A stretch of 64,000 nt of DNA from Poindextera sp963706385 (GCA_963706385.1 OY970153.1:372001-436000), one strand, 5' to 3'; shown: positions 16,139-26,206, counted from the first letter of the stretch. Notes: generated by a model not told the origin, from the sequence alone. A program made the numbers and translations.

Positions 16139-16186
16139 GGGACAGGAGCAACATCCCCATCACGGCGGCGCGGGGTCGGCCCGGAT
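16139..16186. repeat. 48-bp direct repeat, copy 2
   Basis: See copy 1 at 15767. Mismatches are at positions 8, 26 and 27 of the unit (a C/G change and a GC/CG swap). It lies between the DUF2061 start and the ABC transporter gene, in a possible promoter region for both. Confidence 0.85.
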
Positions 16187-16266
16187 GGCTCCGCCCCCCA
16201 AACCCCGGTGTCCCGCCCGCCGCATTGGCGCTAGGCTCGCCGCCCGACCCCCACCCAGGACCCATC

Positions 16267-17189
<923 letters not shown>

Positions 17190-17193
<4 letters not shown>

Positions 17194-17951
17194 ACCTTTA
17201 CGCCGTCCGCGCCATCTACGGCTTCGAGCTGTCGCGCTGGCTGCGCACCCTCAGCCAGAGCCTCCTGGCGCCGGTGATCTCCACCTCGCTCTATTTCGTG
17301 GTGTTCGGCTCGGCGATCGGCTCGCGCATGGCCTCGATCGGCGGGGTGCGCTACGGCGCCTTCATCATTCCCGGGCTGATGATGCTGTCGGTGCTGACCG
17401 AGAGCCTGGCCAACGCCTCGTTCGGCATCTTCATGCCCAAATGGTCGGGCACGATCTACGAGCTGCTCTCCGCGCCGGTCTCCTGGATCGAGGCGCTCTT
17501 GGGCTACATCGGCGCGGCGGCGACCAAGTCGGTGATCCTGGGGGCCATCATCCTGGTCACCGCGCGCCTCTTCGTGCCGTTCCACATCCTGCACCCGCTG
17601 TTCATGGCCGGCTTTCTGGTGCTGACCGCGGTGACCTTCAGCCTGTTCGGCTTTCTGATCGGGGTCTGGTCCGACAGTTGGGAGCGGCTGCAGATCATCC
17701 CGCTGCTGGTCATCACCCCGCTGACCTTCCTGGGCGGCAGCTTCTATTCGATCGACATGCTGCCGCCGCTGTGGCGCGAGATCACCCTGTTCAACCCGGT
17801 GGTCTATCTGGTCAGCGGCTTTCGCTGGAGCTTCTACGGCGCCTCGGATGTCGGGGTGGGGATCAGCCTTGGCATGACCCTGGCGTTCATGGTCCTGTGT
17901 CTGGTCGCGGTCTGGTGGGTGTTCAGGACCGGCTACAAGCTGAAGGCCTGA
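17190..17951 (+). CDS. ABC-2 type exporter, permease subunit
   Basis: A 253-residue inner-membrane protein with six predicted hydrophobic segments (about 20-40, 55-80, 100-130, 135-160, 170-190, 225-245). The ABC-2 signature region PLTFLGGSFYSIDMLPP precedes the last helix pair. It is translationally coupled to the preceding ATPase, with which it forms the exporter. The substrate is unknown; NodJ/DrrB-like permeases export lipo-oligosaccharides or antibiotics. Confidence 0.9.
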
Positions 17952-17990
17952 GCAAGAGATCGTTGGTCGAACGCGAATGGTGAGGCGCCG

Positions 17991-18692
17991 ATGTTTGAAC
18001 TGACCGACGACCTGCGCGCCGAGTTGCAGGCCTTCGACACGCCGACGGTGTGCAATGCGCTGGAGATCTTGGCGCCCAAGCGCCGGGGCTACGGCTTCAC
18101 CACCGCCCCGCTGGTCTGCGCGCGCCCGCGGCTCAAGCCCATGGTCGGCCTCGCCCGCACCGCGACCATCCGCGCCGCCCATCCCGGCGACCTCACGGGC
18201 GAGGCGGCGCGCGAGCTGTCCGACGCCTACTACGCCTATATCGACGCGGGGCCCAAACCGAGCGTCGTGGTGATCCAGGACCTCGACGAGCCACGCGGCT
18301 ACGGCGCCTTCTGGGGCGAGGTGAACAGCGCCATCCATCTGGGCCTGGGCTGCGTCGGCCTGGTCACCGACGGCGGGGTGCGCGACCTGCCGGATATCGC
18401 GGAGGGCTTCCAGATGCTGGCCGGCCGGGTGATCCCCAGCCACGCCCATGTGCATGTGGTCGATTTCGCCCGGCCGGTGAGCGTGGCCGGCATGCGGGTG
18501 CGCGACGGCGATCTGATCCACGCCGACCAGCACGGCGCGGTAGTCATCCCGCACGAGGTCGCGGCCGGGGTGAAGGACGCGGCGCAACAGATCCAGCGGC
18601 GCGAGCGGGTGATCATCGAGGCCGCGCGCCAGCCGGGCTTCAACATCGACAAGCTCCGCGCCGCCCTGGGCCGCGCCGCGGAAATCCACTGA
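17991..18692 (+). CDS. RraA-like family protein (possible class II aldolase/decarboxylase)
   Basis: A 233-residue protein of the RraA/4-hydroxy-4-methyl-2-oxoglutarate aldolase superfamily. Conserved parts are the N-terminal DTPTVCNALE, VGLVTDGGVRDL with the metal-and-substrate Asp/Arg/Asp, and HADQHGAVVIPHEV. The cytoplasmic trimers either cleave 2-keto-4-hydroxy acids or bind RNase E; the motif RD after DGG is that of the aldolases. It is followed 26 bases later by a 2-hydroxyacid dehydrogenase, suggesting a small-acid catabolic pair. A GGTGAGG site precedes the ATG. Confidence 0.75.
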   Translation: MFELTDDLRAELQAFDTPTVCNALEILAPKRRGYGFTTAPLVCARPRLKPMVGLARTATIRAAHPGDLTGEAARELSDAYYAYIDAGPKPSVVVIQDLDEPRGYGAFWGEVNSAIHLGLGCVGLVTDGGVRDLPDIAEGFQMLAGRVIPSHAHVHVVDFARPVSVAGMRVRDGDLIHADQHGAVVIPHEVAAGVKDAAQQIQRRERVIIEAARQPGFNIDKLRAALGRAAEIH

Positions 18693-18718
18693 CCTCGGCC
18701 CGCCGGAGGAACCAAGCC

Positions 18719-19717
18719 ATGCGCGTACTCTGGCCCCAGCACTACTGGCCGGACGAGACGGCGGAACGCGAGGGCCTTGGCGCCGGCTTCGAGGCCGAGT
18801 TCGTCCGCCGCTTCGCCGATGTGACCGAGGCGCAATGGCGCGGCTGCGACGCCCTGGTCGGACCCTCGCCGCCGCTGGCCGTCTTGGACAAGCTCGACCG
18901 CTGCCGGATCTATGTGAAGCCGGCCGTCGGCTTCGACGACGTCGACCTGAAGGCCTGGGGCGAGCGCGGCATCCCCGTGTGCAACACCCCCGACTACGGC
19001 ACCCGCGAGGTCGCCGACCACGCCATGGCGCTGATGCTGACCCTGTCCAAGGCCATCGCCCTGCACGACGAGAGCCTGCGCGCCGATCCCAGGGCCAACT
19101 GGCGCCCGGCGTTCAACCCGTTCGGCCAGCGGCTGGCGGACTGCGTCTTCGGCATCGTCGGCCTGGGCCGGATCGGCGCGGCCGTCGCCCTGCGCGCCAA
19201 GGCCTTCGACCTGGACGTGGTGTTCCACGATCCCTACCAGCCGAGCGGGATCGAATTCGCCCTGGGCGTGCGGCGGGCCGACAGCCTGGAGGAACTGCTC
19301 GGCCAGTCGGACATCGTCTCGATCCACGCCCCGCTCAATGACGAGACCCGCAACCTCATCGGCGCCTCGGCCCTGACCGCCGCCAAGCCGGGGATGATCC
19401 TGGTCAACACCGCGCGCGGCCCGATCGTCGACATCGACGCGCTGTACGACGCGATGAAAACCAATGTGGTGCTGGCCGCCGGGCTCGACGTGCTGCCCGA
19501 CGAGCCGGCCAATGTCGACAAACCGCTGATCGCCGCCTGGCTCGCCGGCGAGGCCTGGCTGCGCCACCGCCTGATCATCACCCCGCATTCCGCCTTCTGC
19601 ACTCCCCAGAGCATGCGCGACATCCGCGCGTTTTCCGCGCGCACCGCGGCGCGCTATTTGCGGAACGGCCGGCTGGAGAACTGCGTCAACGCGGCGTTCC
19701 TGAAAGCGCCGCGCTAG
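18719..19717 (+). CDS. D-isomer 2-hydroxyacid dehydrogenase (SerA/CtBP-like)
   Basis: A 332-residue NAD-dependent dehydrogenase. The Rossmann motif GIVGLGRIGAAVA is near residue 142. The catalytic arginine sits in NTARGPIVD, and the Glu in the ALYDA / DVLPDEPAN region. The C-terminal PHSAFCTPQSM supplies the His that serves as acid/base in the family. The ATG at 18719 has a GGAGGA site nine bases upstream. The long open frame upstream is a shadow of the RraA-like gene. The substrate (3-phosphoglycerate, glyoxylate or other) cannot be told. Confidence 0.85.
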   Translation: MRVLWPQHYWPDETAEREGLGAGFEAEFVRRFADVTEAQWRGCDALVGPSPPLAVLDKLDRCRIYVKPAVGFDDVDLKAWGERGIPVCNTPDYGTREVADHAMALMLTLSKAIALHDESLRADPRANWRPAFNPFGQRLADCVFGIVGLGRIGAAVALRAKAFDLDVVFHDPYQPSGIEFALGVRRADSLEELLGQSDIVSIHAPLNDETRNLIGASALTAAKPGMILVNTARGPIVDIDALYDAMKTNVVLAAGLDVLPDEPANVDKPLIAAWLAGEAWLRHRLIITPHSAFCTPQSMRDIRAFSARTAARYLRNGRLENCVNAAFLKAPR

Positions 19718-19742
19718 TGGCGGGGGCGGGCGGCGGGCTTCG

Positions 19743-20435
19743 ATGATCGCCTGGGAGCTGCTCGATACGGCCGCCGTGCCGGGCGAGGGCGCGCCGCTGC
19801 GCCTGATGCGGCGGGGCGCGGAATATTCGATCATGTCGGGCGCGAGCGAGCTGATGAACAGCCGGCTCAGCGGCTCGGAACAGGCGCTCGCCACCCTGGC
19901 CTGCGACCGCGTCGCCGCGCGCCCCGCCCCGTCCGTGCTGATCGGCGGGCTCGGCATGGGGTTCACGCTCGCCGCCGCCCTGGCCGCGCTCGGTCCCACC
20001 GCGAGCATCATCGTCGCCGAGCTGGTTCCCGCCGTCGTCGCCTGGGCCGAGGGGCCATTGGCCCACATCGTCGGCGACAGCCTCGGCGATCCCCGCGTGC
20101 GCGTCCGCCAAGGCGACGTGGGCGCGCTGATCCGGTCCGGCCGGTCGGCCTATGACGCCATCCTGCTCGACGTCGACAACGGCCCCCACGGCCTCAGCCG
20201 CGCCGAGAACGACAGCCTCTACGACCTGGCCGGTCTTAGCGCCGCGCGGCGGGCGCTGCGGCCCGGCGGCGTCCTGGCGGTCTGGTCCTCGGCGCCGGAC
20301 GAGGCGTTCACCCAGCGGCTGGGCCAGGCCGGCTTCGCCGTCGAGGTCTCCCGCGTCAGGGCGCGAAGCACGGGCCGCGGCGCGCGGCACGTGATCTGGC
20401 TCGCGGTCTCGCCTGGGGCGCCCGATCCGTTGTGA
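19743..20435 (+). CDS. Spermidine synthase-like SAM-binding protein
   Basis: A 230-residue protein with a class I methyltransferase fold of the spermidine-synthase type. It has SVLIGGLGMGFTLAAALAAL (motif I), IIVAELVPAVVAW (acidic motif II), YDAILLDVDNGP (the Asp loop) and LRPGGVLAVWSS. The N-terminal arm EYSIMSGASELMNSRLSGSE is characteristic of this branch. The putrescine-binding residues of authentic SpeE are not obvious, so a polyamine product is not assured. It is the first of two loosely spaced genes; a sulfotransferase-like gene follows. Confidence 0.7.
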   Translation: MIAWELLDTAAVPGEGAPLRLMRRGAEYSIMSGASELMNSRLSGSEQALATLACDRVAARPAPSVLIGGLGMGFTLAAALAALGPTASIIVAELVPAVVAWAEGPLAHIVGDSLGDPRVRVRQGDVGALIRSGRSAYDAILLDVDNGPHGLSRAENDSLYDLAGLSAARRALRPGGVLAVWSSAPDEAFTQRLGQAGFAVEVSRVRARSTGRGARHVIWLAVSPGAPDPL

Positions 20436-20510
20436 GCCGCCGAGGCTGGCCTTAAGCTGCCGTCTCGCCGGCATCCGCGGCGCGGCCGTGGGCGGGGGAC
20501 GACGCGTTTG

Positions 20511-21194
20511 ATGAAAGGCTATGCGATCTGCACCGAGCGGCGGTCGGGCAGCATCTTTCTTTGCCGGCTCTTGACCTCGACCGGGGTGCTGGGGCGGCCG
20601 ACGGAGTATTTCGACGCCGTCACCGTGCGCAACGCGCGCGGGATCGCCGACTATCCGACCGACCCGGAGGCGCAGCTCGCCCTGATCCCGACCCTGGGGG
20701 CGAGCGCCAACGGCGTCTATGGCCTGAAGCTGTTCAGCGCCCAGTTCGACGCGGTGAAAGCCACCCGGTGGGCGCAGCGCCTGCCGTCGCTGTCGTTCGT
20801 CCATCTCGAGCGCCATGACCTGCTGGGTCAGGCCATATCCCAGGTCCGCGCCGCGCAGACCTGGCAATGGGTGTCGTCTCTGCCCGCATTGGCCGAGCCG
20901 GTCTACGATCGGGCGCTGATCGACAAGGCGCTGGCCGGTCTGCTGAACGCCCAGGCGCGGTGGCGATACTATTTCGCCCGCAACGGCCTGCCGGTCCTGA
21001 GCCTGGTCTATGAGCAGGTGATGCGCTCTCCCCAGCAGACCGCCGAGGCGGTGGGGCGGCTGATCGGCCTTGCCGAGACGCCGAAGGTGGATCTGGACCA
21101 GATCGGCGATCTGCGGATCCAGCGCGACGCGCTGAGCCAGGACTGGCGCGCGCGCTTCATCGCCGAGTTGCGCGATCTGGGCGCGTTCCGCTAG
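20511..21194 (+). CDS. Stf0-type sulfotransferase
   Basis: A 227-residue protein matching the Stf0 sulfotransferase family (trehalose 2-sulfotransferase type), which transfers sulfate from PAPS. The N-terminal CTERRSGSIFLCRLLTSTG is the 5'-phosphosulfate loop, then LGRPTEYFD. Later YEQVMRSPQQTAEAVGRLIGL matches the 3'-phosphate loop region. The acceptor is not known, and no trehalose gene is near. A TTG precedes the ATG in frame at 20508; the ATG at 20511 was chosen. Confidence 0.8.
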   Translation: MKGYAICTERRSGSIFLCRLLTSTGVLGRPTEYFDAVTVRNARGIADYPTDPEAQLALIPTLGASANGVYGLKLFSAQFDAVKATRWAQRLPSLSFVHLERHDLLGQAISQVRAAQTWQWVSSLPALAEPVYDRALIDKALAGLLNAQARWRYYFARNGLPVLSLVYEQVMRSPQQTAEAVGRLIGLAETPKVDLDQIGDLRIQRDALSQDWRARFIAELRDLGAFR

Positions 21195-21272
21195 AGCGCC
21201 GCCCGCTAATGCCGGCGGCGATCATTGCGCGAAATCGAGTGACGACGGCCGCCGCTTTGATAAGCAGGGAGG

Positions 21273-24200
21273 ATGGCGACTGACGCTCAGAGGCTCGTCC
21301 TTCGGAATTACGCGCGTCGGGTCAGGGAGACTCGCCGGGCTCACCCCGGCGTCACCGAGCCGGGCCTCGCCCCCGAATTCCATCGACTGCTCGTCGAGTT
21401 GCTGCCGACCTTGCCGGCCGCGCCCGTCCTGACCGTCGTCGCGGAGTTTGAAAATCCCGGTGTGGGCCGGCCGGACATCGCCTTCACGCGGCAAGGCGAG
21501 GTTGCGCGCGCCTTCATCGAGCTGAAATCGACGGACAAGCTCACGGACGGACGTCGTTGGCGTCTGCCGCACGACGCGCGCCAGTTCGCGCGGTTCAGCG
21601 AGTTCGCCCACTGGGCGATCTGCAATTTCCACGAGTTCCGTCTCTACGAGCGCGGCGAGGACATCGGCGCCGCCGCGCTGGTTCCCGAGGCGGCGCTCGA
21701 TCCCGCGCGCGGCGACCGCGCGGCGGACCGCATCGTGGACGAACACGATCCCGATCCGTTTCTCCGAATCCTGGAACGCCTCGCGCAGGCCCAGCCGCCG
21801 TCCGCCGCCGACGCGGAGCAACTCGCCAAGCTGCTCGCCCATTCGGCGCGTCTTGTGCGCGGGATCATCCGGGACCGCCTTATAGAGCTGCGCGAAGAGG
21901 GGCGCGAAGACACGCCTCTGCAACAGGTGCGGCGGGAGTTCCGCGACGTGCTCTATTCGCACCCGGAGGCGGCGGGTTATTCGAGCGGCGACTTCGACGA
22001 ACTCTTCTCCGCCGCCTTCGCTCAGACTCTCGCCTTCGGCCTCTTGCTGGTGCGCGAAGCGACTGGCCGGCCCGTCGATCGGCACGCGGCCGACCATATG
22101 CCGGACGAGCATCCGCTGATGAGGACCACGCTGCGGGTGCTCAGCATGGAGCCGGTCGCGCGCGAGATCGGCGCCGGCTTCGAGGTGATGCTGGACACGG
22201 TCAATGGCTTCGAACTCTCAATTCTGGGGGTTAGAGCCGATGGTCGCGACCCGATCCTCTATTTCTACGAGGATTTTCTCCAGACCTTCGATCCGGCGGC
22301 GCGAGAGCGGTTTGGCGTCTACTACACGCCCGTGGAGGTCGTGCGGTACATGGTCGGCGCGCTCGATCGGGCGCTTCGCGAGCGGCTGGACACGGCCGGG
22401 CTGGCCGACGAACAGGTCCACATCCTCGATCCGGCGACCGGCACCGGCACCTTCCTGCTCGGGATCGCCGATCGGCTGCGCGGCGAGGTGACCCGGCGGG
22501 ACGGTCCCGGCCAGGCGCCGCTCGCGCTCCAGGGTCTGGCCCGGAGGATGTACGGCTTCGAGCTGCTGGTCGGTCCCTATGCCGTGGCCCACTACCGCCT
22601 GCACCACGCGCTCTCCAGGCGGGAAGACGGAACCAGCGAACCGATCCACCTTCCGCGTTTGGGCGTCTATCTGACCGACACCCTGGCCAGACCGGGCGCC
22701 GCCGCGCCGATGGGCGTGCTGGGTTTCGTCTCGGACGGCATCCGTGACGAGCGGCTGGAGTTGAACCGCATCAAGACCGAGCAGCCGATCCTCGCCATCA
22801 TCGGCAATCCGCCGTATCGCAGGCTGGAGGTGGGCGAGAACGAGACCCTCGTCGGCCGGTGGATGGACGAACTGTGGGATGACCTGAAGAGGCCCGTGCG
22901 AGATGCGGGCGAGGGCAATCAACTCAACACCTTCCCCGAGCTGTCGGTCGCGTTCTGGCGTTGGGCGATATGGAAGCTGTTCGAGGCCGAGAACGCGCCC
23001 AGGCGCGGCGTCGTCGCCTTCATCACCAACCGCAAGTTCCTGACCGGATGGCCCTACGCGGGCCTGCGCAAGATGATGCGCGAGCGCTTTGACCGGATCG
23101 AGATCGTCGACCTGCGCGGCGACGTGCGGCGGGGCGAGCGCGCCGGCGTGGGCGCGGATCAGGGCGTGTTCAATATCCAGGTCGGAACGGCGATCACCTT
23201 GGCGATCGCGGATGGGAGCAAGGCGAAAGGCGCGCTGGCGGAAGTCAGCTACAACGATGCCTGGGCGCACGATTTAATCACACGACGATCCAAGCTCGAC
23301 TGGCTTAATGATGGAGCAGTGGGAGGCTACCTCGCCGGAAACGTGGAAGTCCGGCGCGGCGCGCTCGATGATTTACGGCCGACGCCATTCTTAAACGGCG
23401 AGCTCATTTCCATCACATTCTGCTTCGATTTCAGGTCGTCAGGCATCGAAACGACGCGAGATCACCTCGCATATGGGTTAACGCGGGACGATCTTCTACA
23501 GACCATCGCGTCATTTCAAAATATGCCTGAAGAACAGGCCCGAAAGTTTTATTCTCAGACCCGAAAGGCTGATTTCGCGTTAGCGTATGGGCAGGAGATT
23601 GACGCGAACAAGATTCGGCTCTCCAGCTACAGGCCCCTCGATCGGCGCATGCTCTACAATGAGCGTGGCTTCGTTGACTGGCCGCGCCCCCAATTACAGG
23701 AGGTATGGGGGACTGAGAACATTGGATTGTTCGCCATGCCGTCCGGTACGGCGGGCGGTCCGGCTTGCTGGTGTCATTCCGCGATTCCAGACAGGCACGC
23801 CTTTCGCGGCAGTTATGGCGGTTACGCGTTTCCGCTCTACGACCGCCGTACCGGTCATGGGCCTTTTAATCTAAAGCCCGAACTCGTCGAAGCGCTCGGC
23901 GCCGCCTATGGCGCGGCGGTGACCCCGGAGGCCGTGTTCGACGTCATTCTGTGCCTGCTGTCGGCCAGTTCCTACACCACCCGGTTCGCCGAAGACCTGG
24001 AAGACGTGTTTCCGCACATTCCGTTTCCCGCCGACCGCGAGCTGTTCGACGCCGCCGCCCGCCTTGGCGCCGAAATCCGCGCCGTCGAGACCTTCGCGCG
24101 AGCGCCTGGCGAGGCTTGCCTGACCGGCATGGCGCGGGCGGAAACCGCGCCCACGGGTCCGCTCGGCGTCGTCGAGTGGCGGGACGGCGAAATTCGCCTG

Positions 24201-24458
24201 TGCGCCGACGGCTCTGGCCGGATCGGCGCCATCCCGCGCCCGGTCTGGGATTTCGCGGTCAGCGGCTATCGCTTGCTGCCGCGCTGGCTGGACGGGAGAA
24301 AGGGAATGGTGATCGGGCCGAACTTCATCCCCGAACTGCGCGATGTCGCCGCGCGCATCGCCGAACTGATTGACCTGTTCGCCGCCGCCGATAGCCTGCT
24401 GGCGCGGACGCTCGACAACCCCCTGAGTCGCGCCGCGCTCGGATTCAACGACGGTTAG
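21273..24458 (+). CDS. Single-chain restriction-modification-specificity protein (Eco57I/type ISP-like N6-adenine methyltransferase)
   Basis: A 1061-residue protein. Residues about 20-115 form a PD-(D/E)xK nuclease-like domain (VGRPDIAF, then AFIELKS). About 120-300 is a helical coupler. The N6-adenine methyltransferase has motif I DPATGTGTFLLG near 386 and motif IV IIGNPPYR near 510, followed by the helical methyltransferase body. From about 670 the target-recognition part resembles the type ISP C-terminal specificity domain (SYRPLDRRMLY near 785). The helicase domain found between nuclease and methyltransferase in type ISP enzymes is absent, so it would be a compact IIG/ISP-like enzyme. Codon use shifts to AT-rich between about 23265 and 23870. 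The Shine-Dalgarno-like GGGAGG directly abuts the ATG, so the true start may differ. Confidence 0.75.
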   Translation: MATDAQRLVLRNYARRVRETRRAHPGVTEPGLAPEFHRLLVELLPTLPAAPVLTVVAEFENPGVGRPDIAFTRQGEVARAFIELKSTDKLTDGRRWRLPHDARQFARFSEFAHWAICNFHEFRLYERGEDIGAAALVPEAALDPARGDRAADRIVDEHDPDPFLRILERLAQAQPPSAADAEQLAKLLAHSARLVRGIIRDRLIELREEGREDTPLQQVRREFRDVLYSHPEAAGYSSGDFDELFSAAFAQTLAFGLLLVREATGRPVDRHAADHMPDEHPLMRTTLRVLSMEPVAREIGAGFEVMLDTVNGFELSILGVRADGRDPILYFYEDFLQTFDPAARERFGVYYTPVEVVRYMVGALDRALRERLDTAGLADEQVHILDPATGTGTFLLGIADRLRGEVTRRDGPGQAPLALQGLARRMYGFELLVGPYAVAHYRLHHALSRREDGTSEPIHLPRLGVYLTDTLARPGAAAPMGVLGFVSDGIRDERLELNRIKTEQPILAIIGNPPYRRLEVGENETLVGRWMDELWDDLKRPVRDAGEGNQLNTFPELSVAFWRWAIWKLFEAENAPRRGVVAFITNRKFLTGWPYAGLRKMMRERFDRIEIVDLRGDVRRGERAGVGADQGVFNIQVGTAITLAIADGSKAKGALAEVSYNDAWAHDLITRRSKLDWLNDGAVGGYLAGNVEVRRGALDDLRPTPFLNGELISITFCFDFRSSGIETTRDHLAYGLTRDDLLQTIASFQNMPEEQARKFYSQTRKADFALAYGQEIDANKIRLSSYRPLDRRMLYNERGFVDWPRPQLQEVWGTENIGLFAMPSGTAGGPACWCHSAIPDRHAFRGSYGGYAFPLYDRRTGHGPFNLKPELVEALGAAYGAAVTPEAVFDVILCLLSASSYTTRFAEDLEDVFPHIPFPADRELFDAAARLGAEIRAVETFARAPGEACLTGMARAETAPTGPLGVVEWRDGEIRLCADGSGRIGAIPRPVWDFAVSGYRLLPRWLDGRKGMVIGPNFIPELRDVAARIAELIDLFAAADSLLARTLDNPLSRAALGFNDG

Positions 24459-24462
24459 GGAC

Positions 24463-24771
24463 ATGGCGAAGCAGGACGACCTATTCGGCTACCAGGGCGC
24501 TCCGACGCAGACCAGCCTGTTCGGTGAGGGCGAAGACCGGCTCCAGGTGCCCGCTCAGACCTTCGCGCCCGATCCCGAGACCGTCCGCCGCCGCCTGAAT
24601 GCGCTGATCGAGACGGCCCGGCGCGCGGAAACCATGCCTTGGTCGGAGCGAGACGCACGCATGTGGCAAACGGTCTTTCCGAACATGGCCAATTGGCTTC
24701 CCGAGGACGAGGCCAATCAGCTTCGCTTCGCGTTCGTCCAGGAGATCGAGCGCCTGAAGGCGGCGGCCTGA
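24463..24771 (+). CDS. Small conserved protein linked to the restriction-modification gene
   Basis: A 102-residue hydrophilic protein starting MAKQDDLFGYQ, with a second short DQ..SLFGEG stretch and a C-terminal part rich in Trp/Pro (MPWSERDARMWQTVFPNMANWLPEDEANQLRFAF). It starts 4 bases after the R-M-S gene, so the two form an operon. Proteins with this layout occur in many alphaproteobacteria, often next to Eco57I-type methyltransferases. Function unknown; a control or accessory subunit is a plausible guess. Confidence 0.7.
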   Translation: MAKQDDLFGYQGAPTQTSLFGEGEDRLQVPAQTFAPDPETVRRRLNALIETARRAETMPWSERDARMWQTVFPNMANWLPEDEANQLRFAFVQEIERLKAAA

Positions 24772-24812
24772 CCCCCCTCTGATATCGCGGTCATTCCGGC
24801 GCCTTGCCGCCC

Positions 24813-25010
24813 CTACCGCCCCCGGTTCATCCAGATCACCAGCGGGATCAACGGCAGGCTCCAGCCGGTTCCGGCGATCAGATAGAAGGCCAGCCGAACG
24901 AGCCACTGGTCGGGCATGCGTCCGCCGATGCTGGCGGCGACGGCGATGTAGGCCAGCATGAAGGCCACGATGATCGCCGAGCCGATCGCCTTTCTGATGC
25001 GTGCGCTCAT
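24813..25010 (-). CDS. DUF2842 small membrane protein
   Basis: A 65-residue protein with two hydrophobic segments (about 10-28 and 40-58) in the pattern of DUF2842. These proteins frequently lie beside ctaA in alphaproteobacteria, as here (divergent). Function unknown; an association with the cytochrome oxidase/haem A pathway is inferred from context only. It is not separated from the small R-M partner gene by any recognisable terminator. Confidence 0.7.
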   Translation of the reverse strand: MSARIRKAIGSAIIVAFMLAYIAVAASIGGRMPDQWLVRLAFYLIAGTGWSLPLIPLVIWMNRGR

Positions 25011-25139
25011 CGCCCTCGTCCTCCACCCGCCGCCGCGCCGCGCCCGGTCCGCGATGGACCTGGCCGCCCGTCCGGTCTAACCGGTCTGGCGATACGCCGC
25101 CGATGGGGATGTTGTCACGCCCATGACGAGTTTTTCGAG

Positions 25140-26171
25140 ATGACCCCGTTTCTGCGATCGGACCGATCGCGCCCGGTCGCCGTTTGGCTGCTGGCCGTGG
25201 CGCTCTTGGTGTTCGCCATGGTGGTGGTGGGCGGCGCCACGCGGCTGACCGGATCGGGCCTGTCGATCACCGAATGGGCGCCGGTCGCCGGCGCGCTCCC
25301 GCCGATGTCCGACGCCGCCTGGACGGCCGAGTTCCAGCGCTACCAACAGATCCCTCAATACCAACTGGTCAACCGCGGCATGAGCCTGGCCGCCTTCAAG
25401 TCGATCTACTGGTGGGAGTGGAGCCACCGGCTGATCGGCCGGCTCGTGGGCGTGGTGTTCGCCGGGCCGCTGATCGCCTTCCTGGCGCTGCGGATGATCC
25501 CCCGCCGGCTGGTCTGGCGCGTGTTTCTGCTGTTCGCGCTCGGCGGATTGCAGGGCTTCGTCGGCTGGTGGATGGTCGAGAGCGGGCTGGAGACGCGGGT
25601 CTCGGTCGCGCCCGAGCGGCTGGCGATCCACCTGGGCCTGGCCCTGGCGCTCTATTGCGCCCTGATCTGGACCGCGCTCGAGGCCTGGGCCGGATCGCGG
25701 CGCCGTGGGCCGCCGGCGCCCTGGGCCTCGGTCGCCGGCCTGATCGCTCTGCTGGTCTATCTGCAATGCCTGCTGGGCGCGCTGGTGGCCGGCAACCGGG
25801 CCGGGCTGGTCGACAACGACTGGCCGCTGATGCGCGGGCGGGTGCTGCCCGAGGACTACTGGACCGGCGATCTCGGCCGCACCCTGCTGCACGGCCAGGC
25901 GGCCGTGCAGTTCAACCATCGCCTGATGGCCTACGGCCTGCTGACGCTCGCGCTCGGGACCGCGATCGCCGCGGCGCGGGCCCGGCATGCGCCGGGGGTG
26001 GTGAGGGGACTGGCGATCGGCGTGGGCGCGTTGGTCGCCGCCCAGGCCGGCCTCGGGATCGTCACCCTGATGGCCCGCGCGCCGGTGGACTTGAGCATCG
26101 CGCACCAGGCCGCGGCGGCGATCGTGCTGGGCGTGGCGGCCACCTTCGCCTGGCGCGCGCGGCGCGGCTGA
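25140..26171 (+). CDS. ctaA: Haem A synthase (COX15/CtaA)
   Basis: Oxidises the C8 methyl of haem O to a formyl group to give haem A for aa3 oxidases. A 343-residue inner-membrane protein with about eight hydrophobic segments. It has the family motifs GATRLTGSGLSITEW (30-50), the haem-ligand pairs EWSHRLIGRLVG and QFNHRLMAY, LGLQGFVGWWMVES-type segments, and LGALVAGNRAGLVDNDWP. The ATG at 25140 follows homologues; the open frame starting at 24804 is too long. Confidence 0.93.
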   Translation: MTPFLRSDRSRPVAVWLLAVALLVFAMVVVGGATRLTGSGLSITEWAPVAGALPPMSDAAWTAEFQRYQQIPQYQLVNRGMSLAAFKSIYWWEWSHRLIGRLVGVVFAGPLIAFLALRMIPRRLVWRVFLLFALGGLQGFVGWWMVESGLETRVSVAPERLAIHLGLALALYCALIWTALEAWAGSRRRGPPAPWASVAGLIALLVYLQCLLGALVAGNRAGLVDNDWPLMRGRVLPEDYWTGDLGRTLLHGQAAVQFNHRLMAYGLLTLALGTAIAAARARHAPGVVRGLAIGVGALVAAQAGLGIVTLMARAPVDLSIAHQAAAAIVLGVAATFAWRARRG

Positions 26172-26192
26172 GGGCGCGGCCCACGAGATTAC

Positions 26193-26206
26193 GGTATCAT
26201 GATACC
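26193..26206. promoter_or_regulatory. Perfect 14-bp palindrome GGTATCATGATACC
   Basis: Located 22 bases after the ctaA stop and about 150 bases before rplM. Nearby, at 26222-26234, is a second 13-base inverted repeat CTTAT-CTA-ATAAG. It may be an operator for the ribosomal-protein operon or a simple terminator-like stem without a T-run. The binding protein is unknown. Confidence 0.4.

Noticed and set aside
21273..24458. The R-M gene as BREX PglX
   Set aside because: No brxA, brxB, brxC, pglZ or brxL neighbours are present; the domain order (N-terminal nuclease) fits a single-chain R-M enzyme better.
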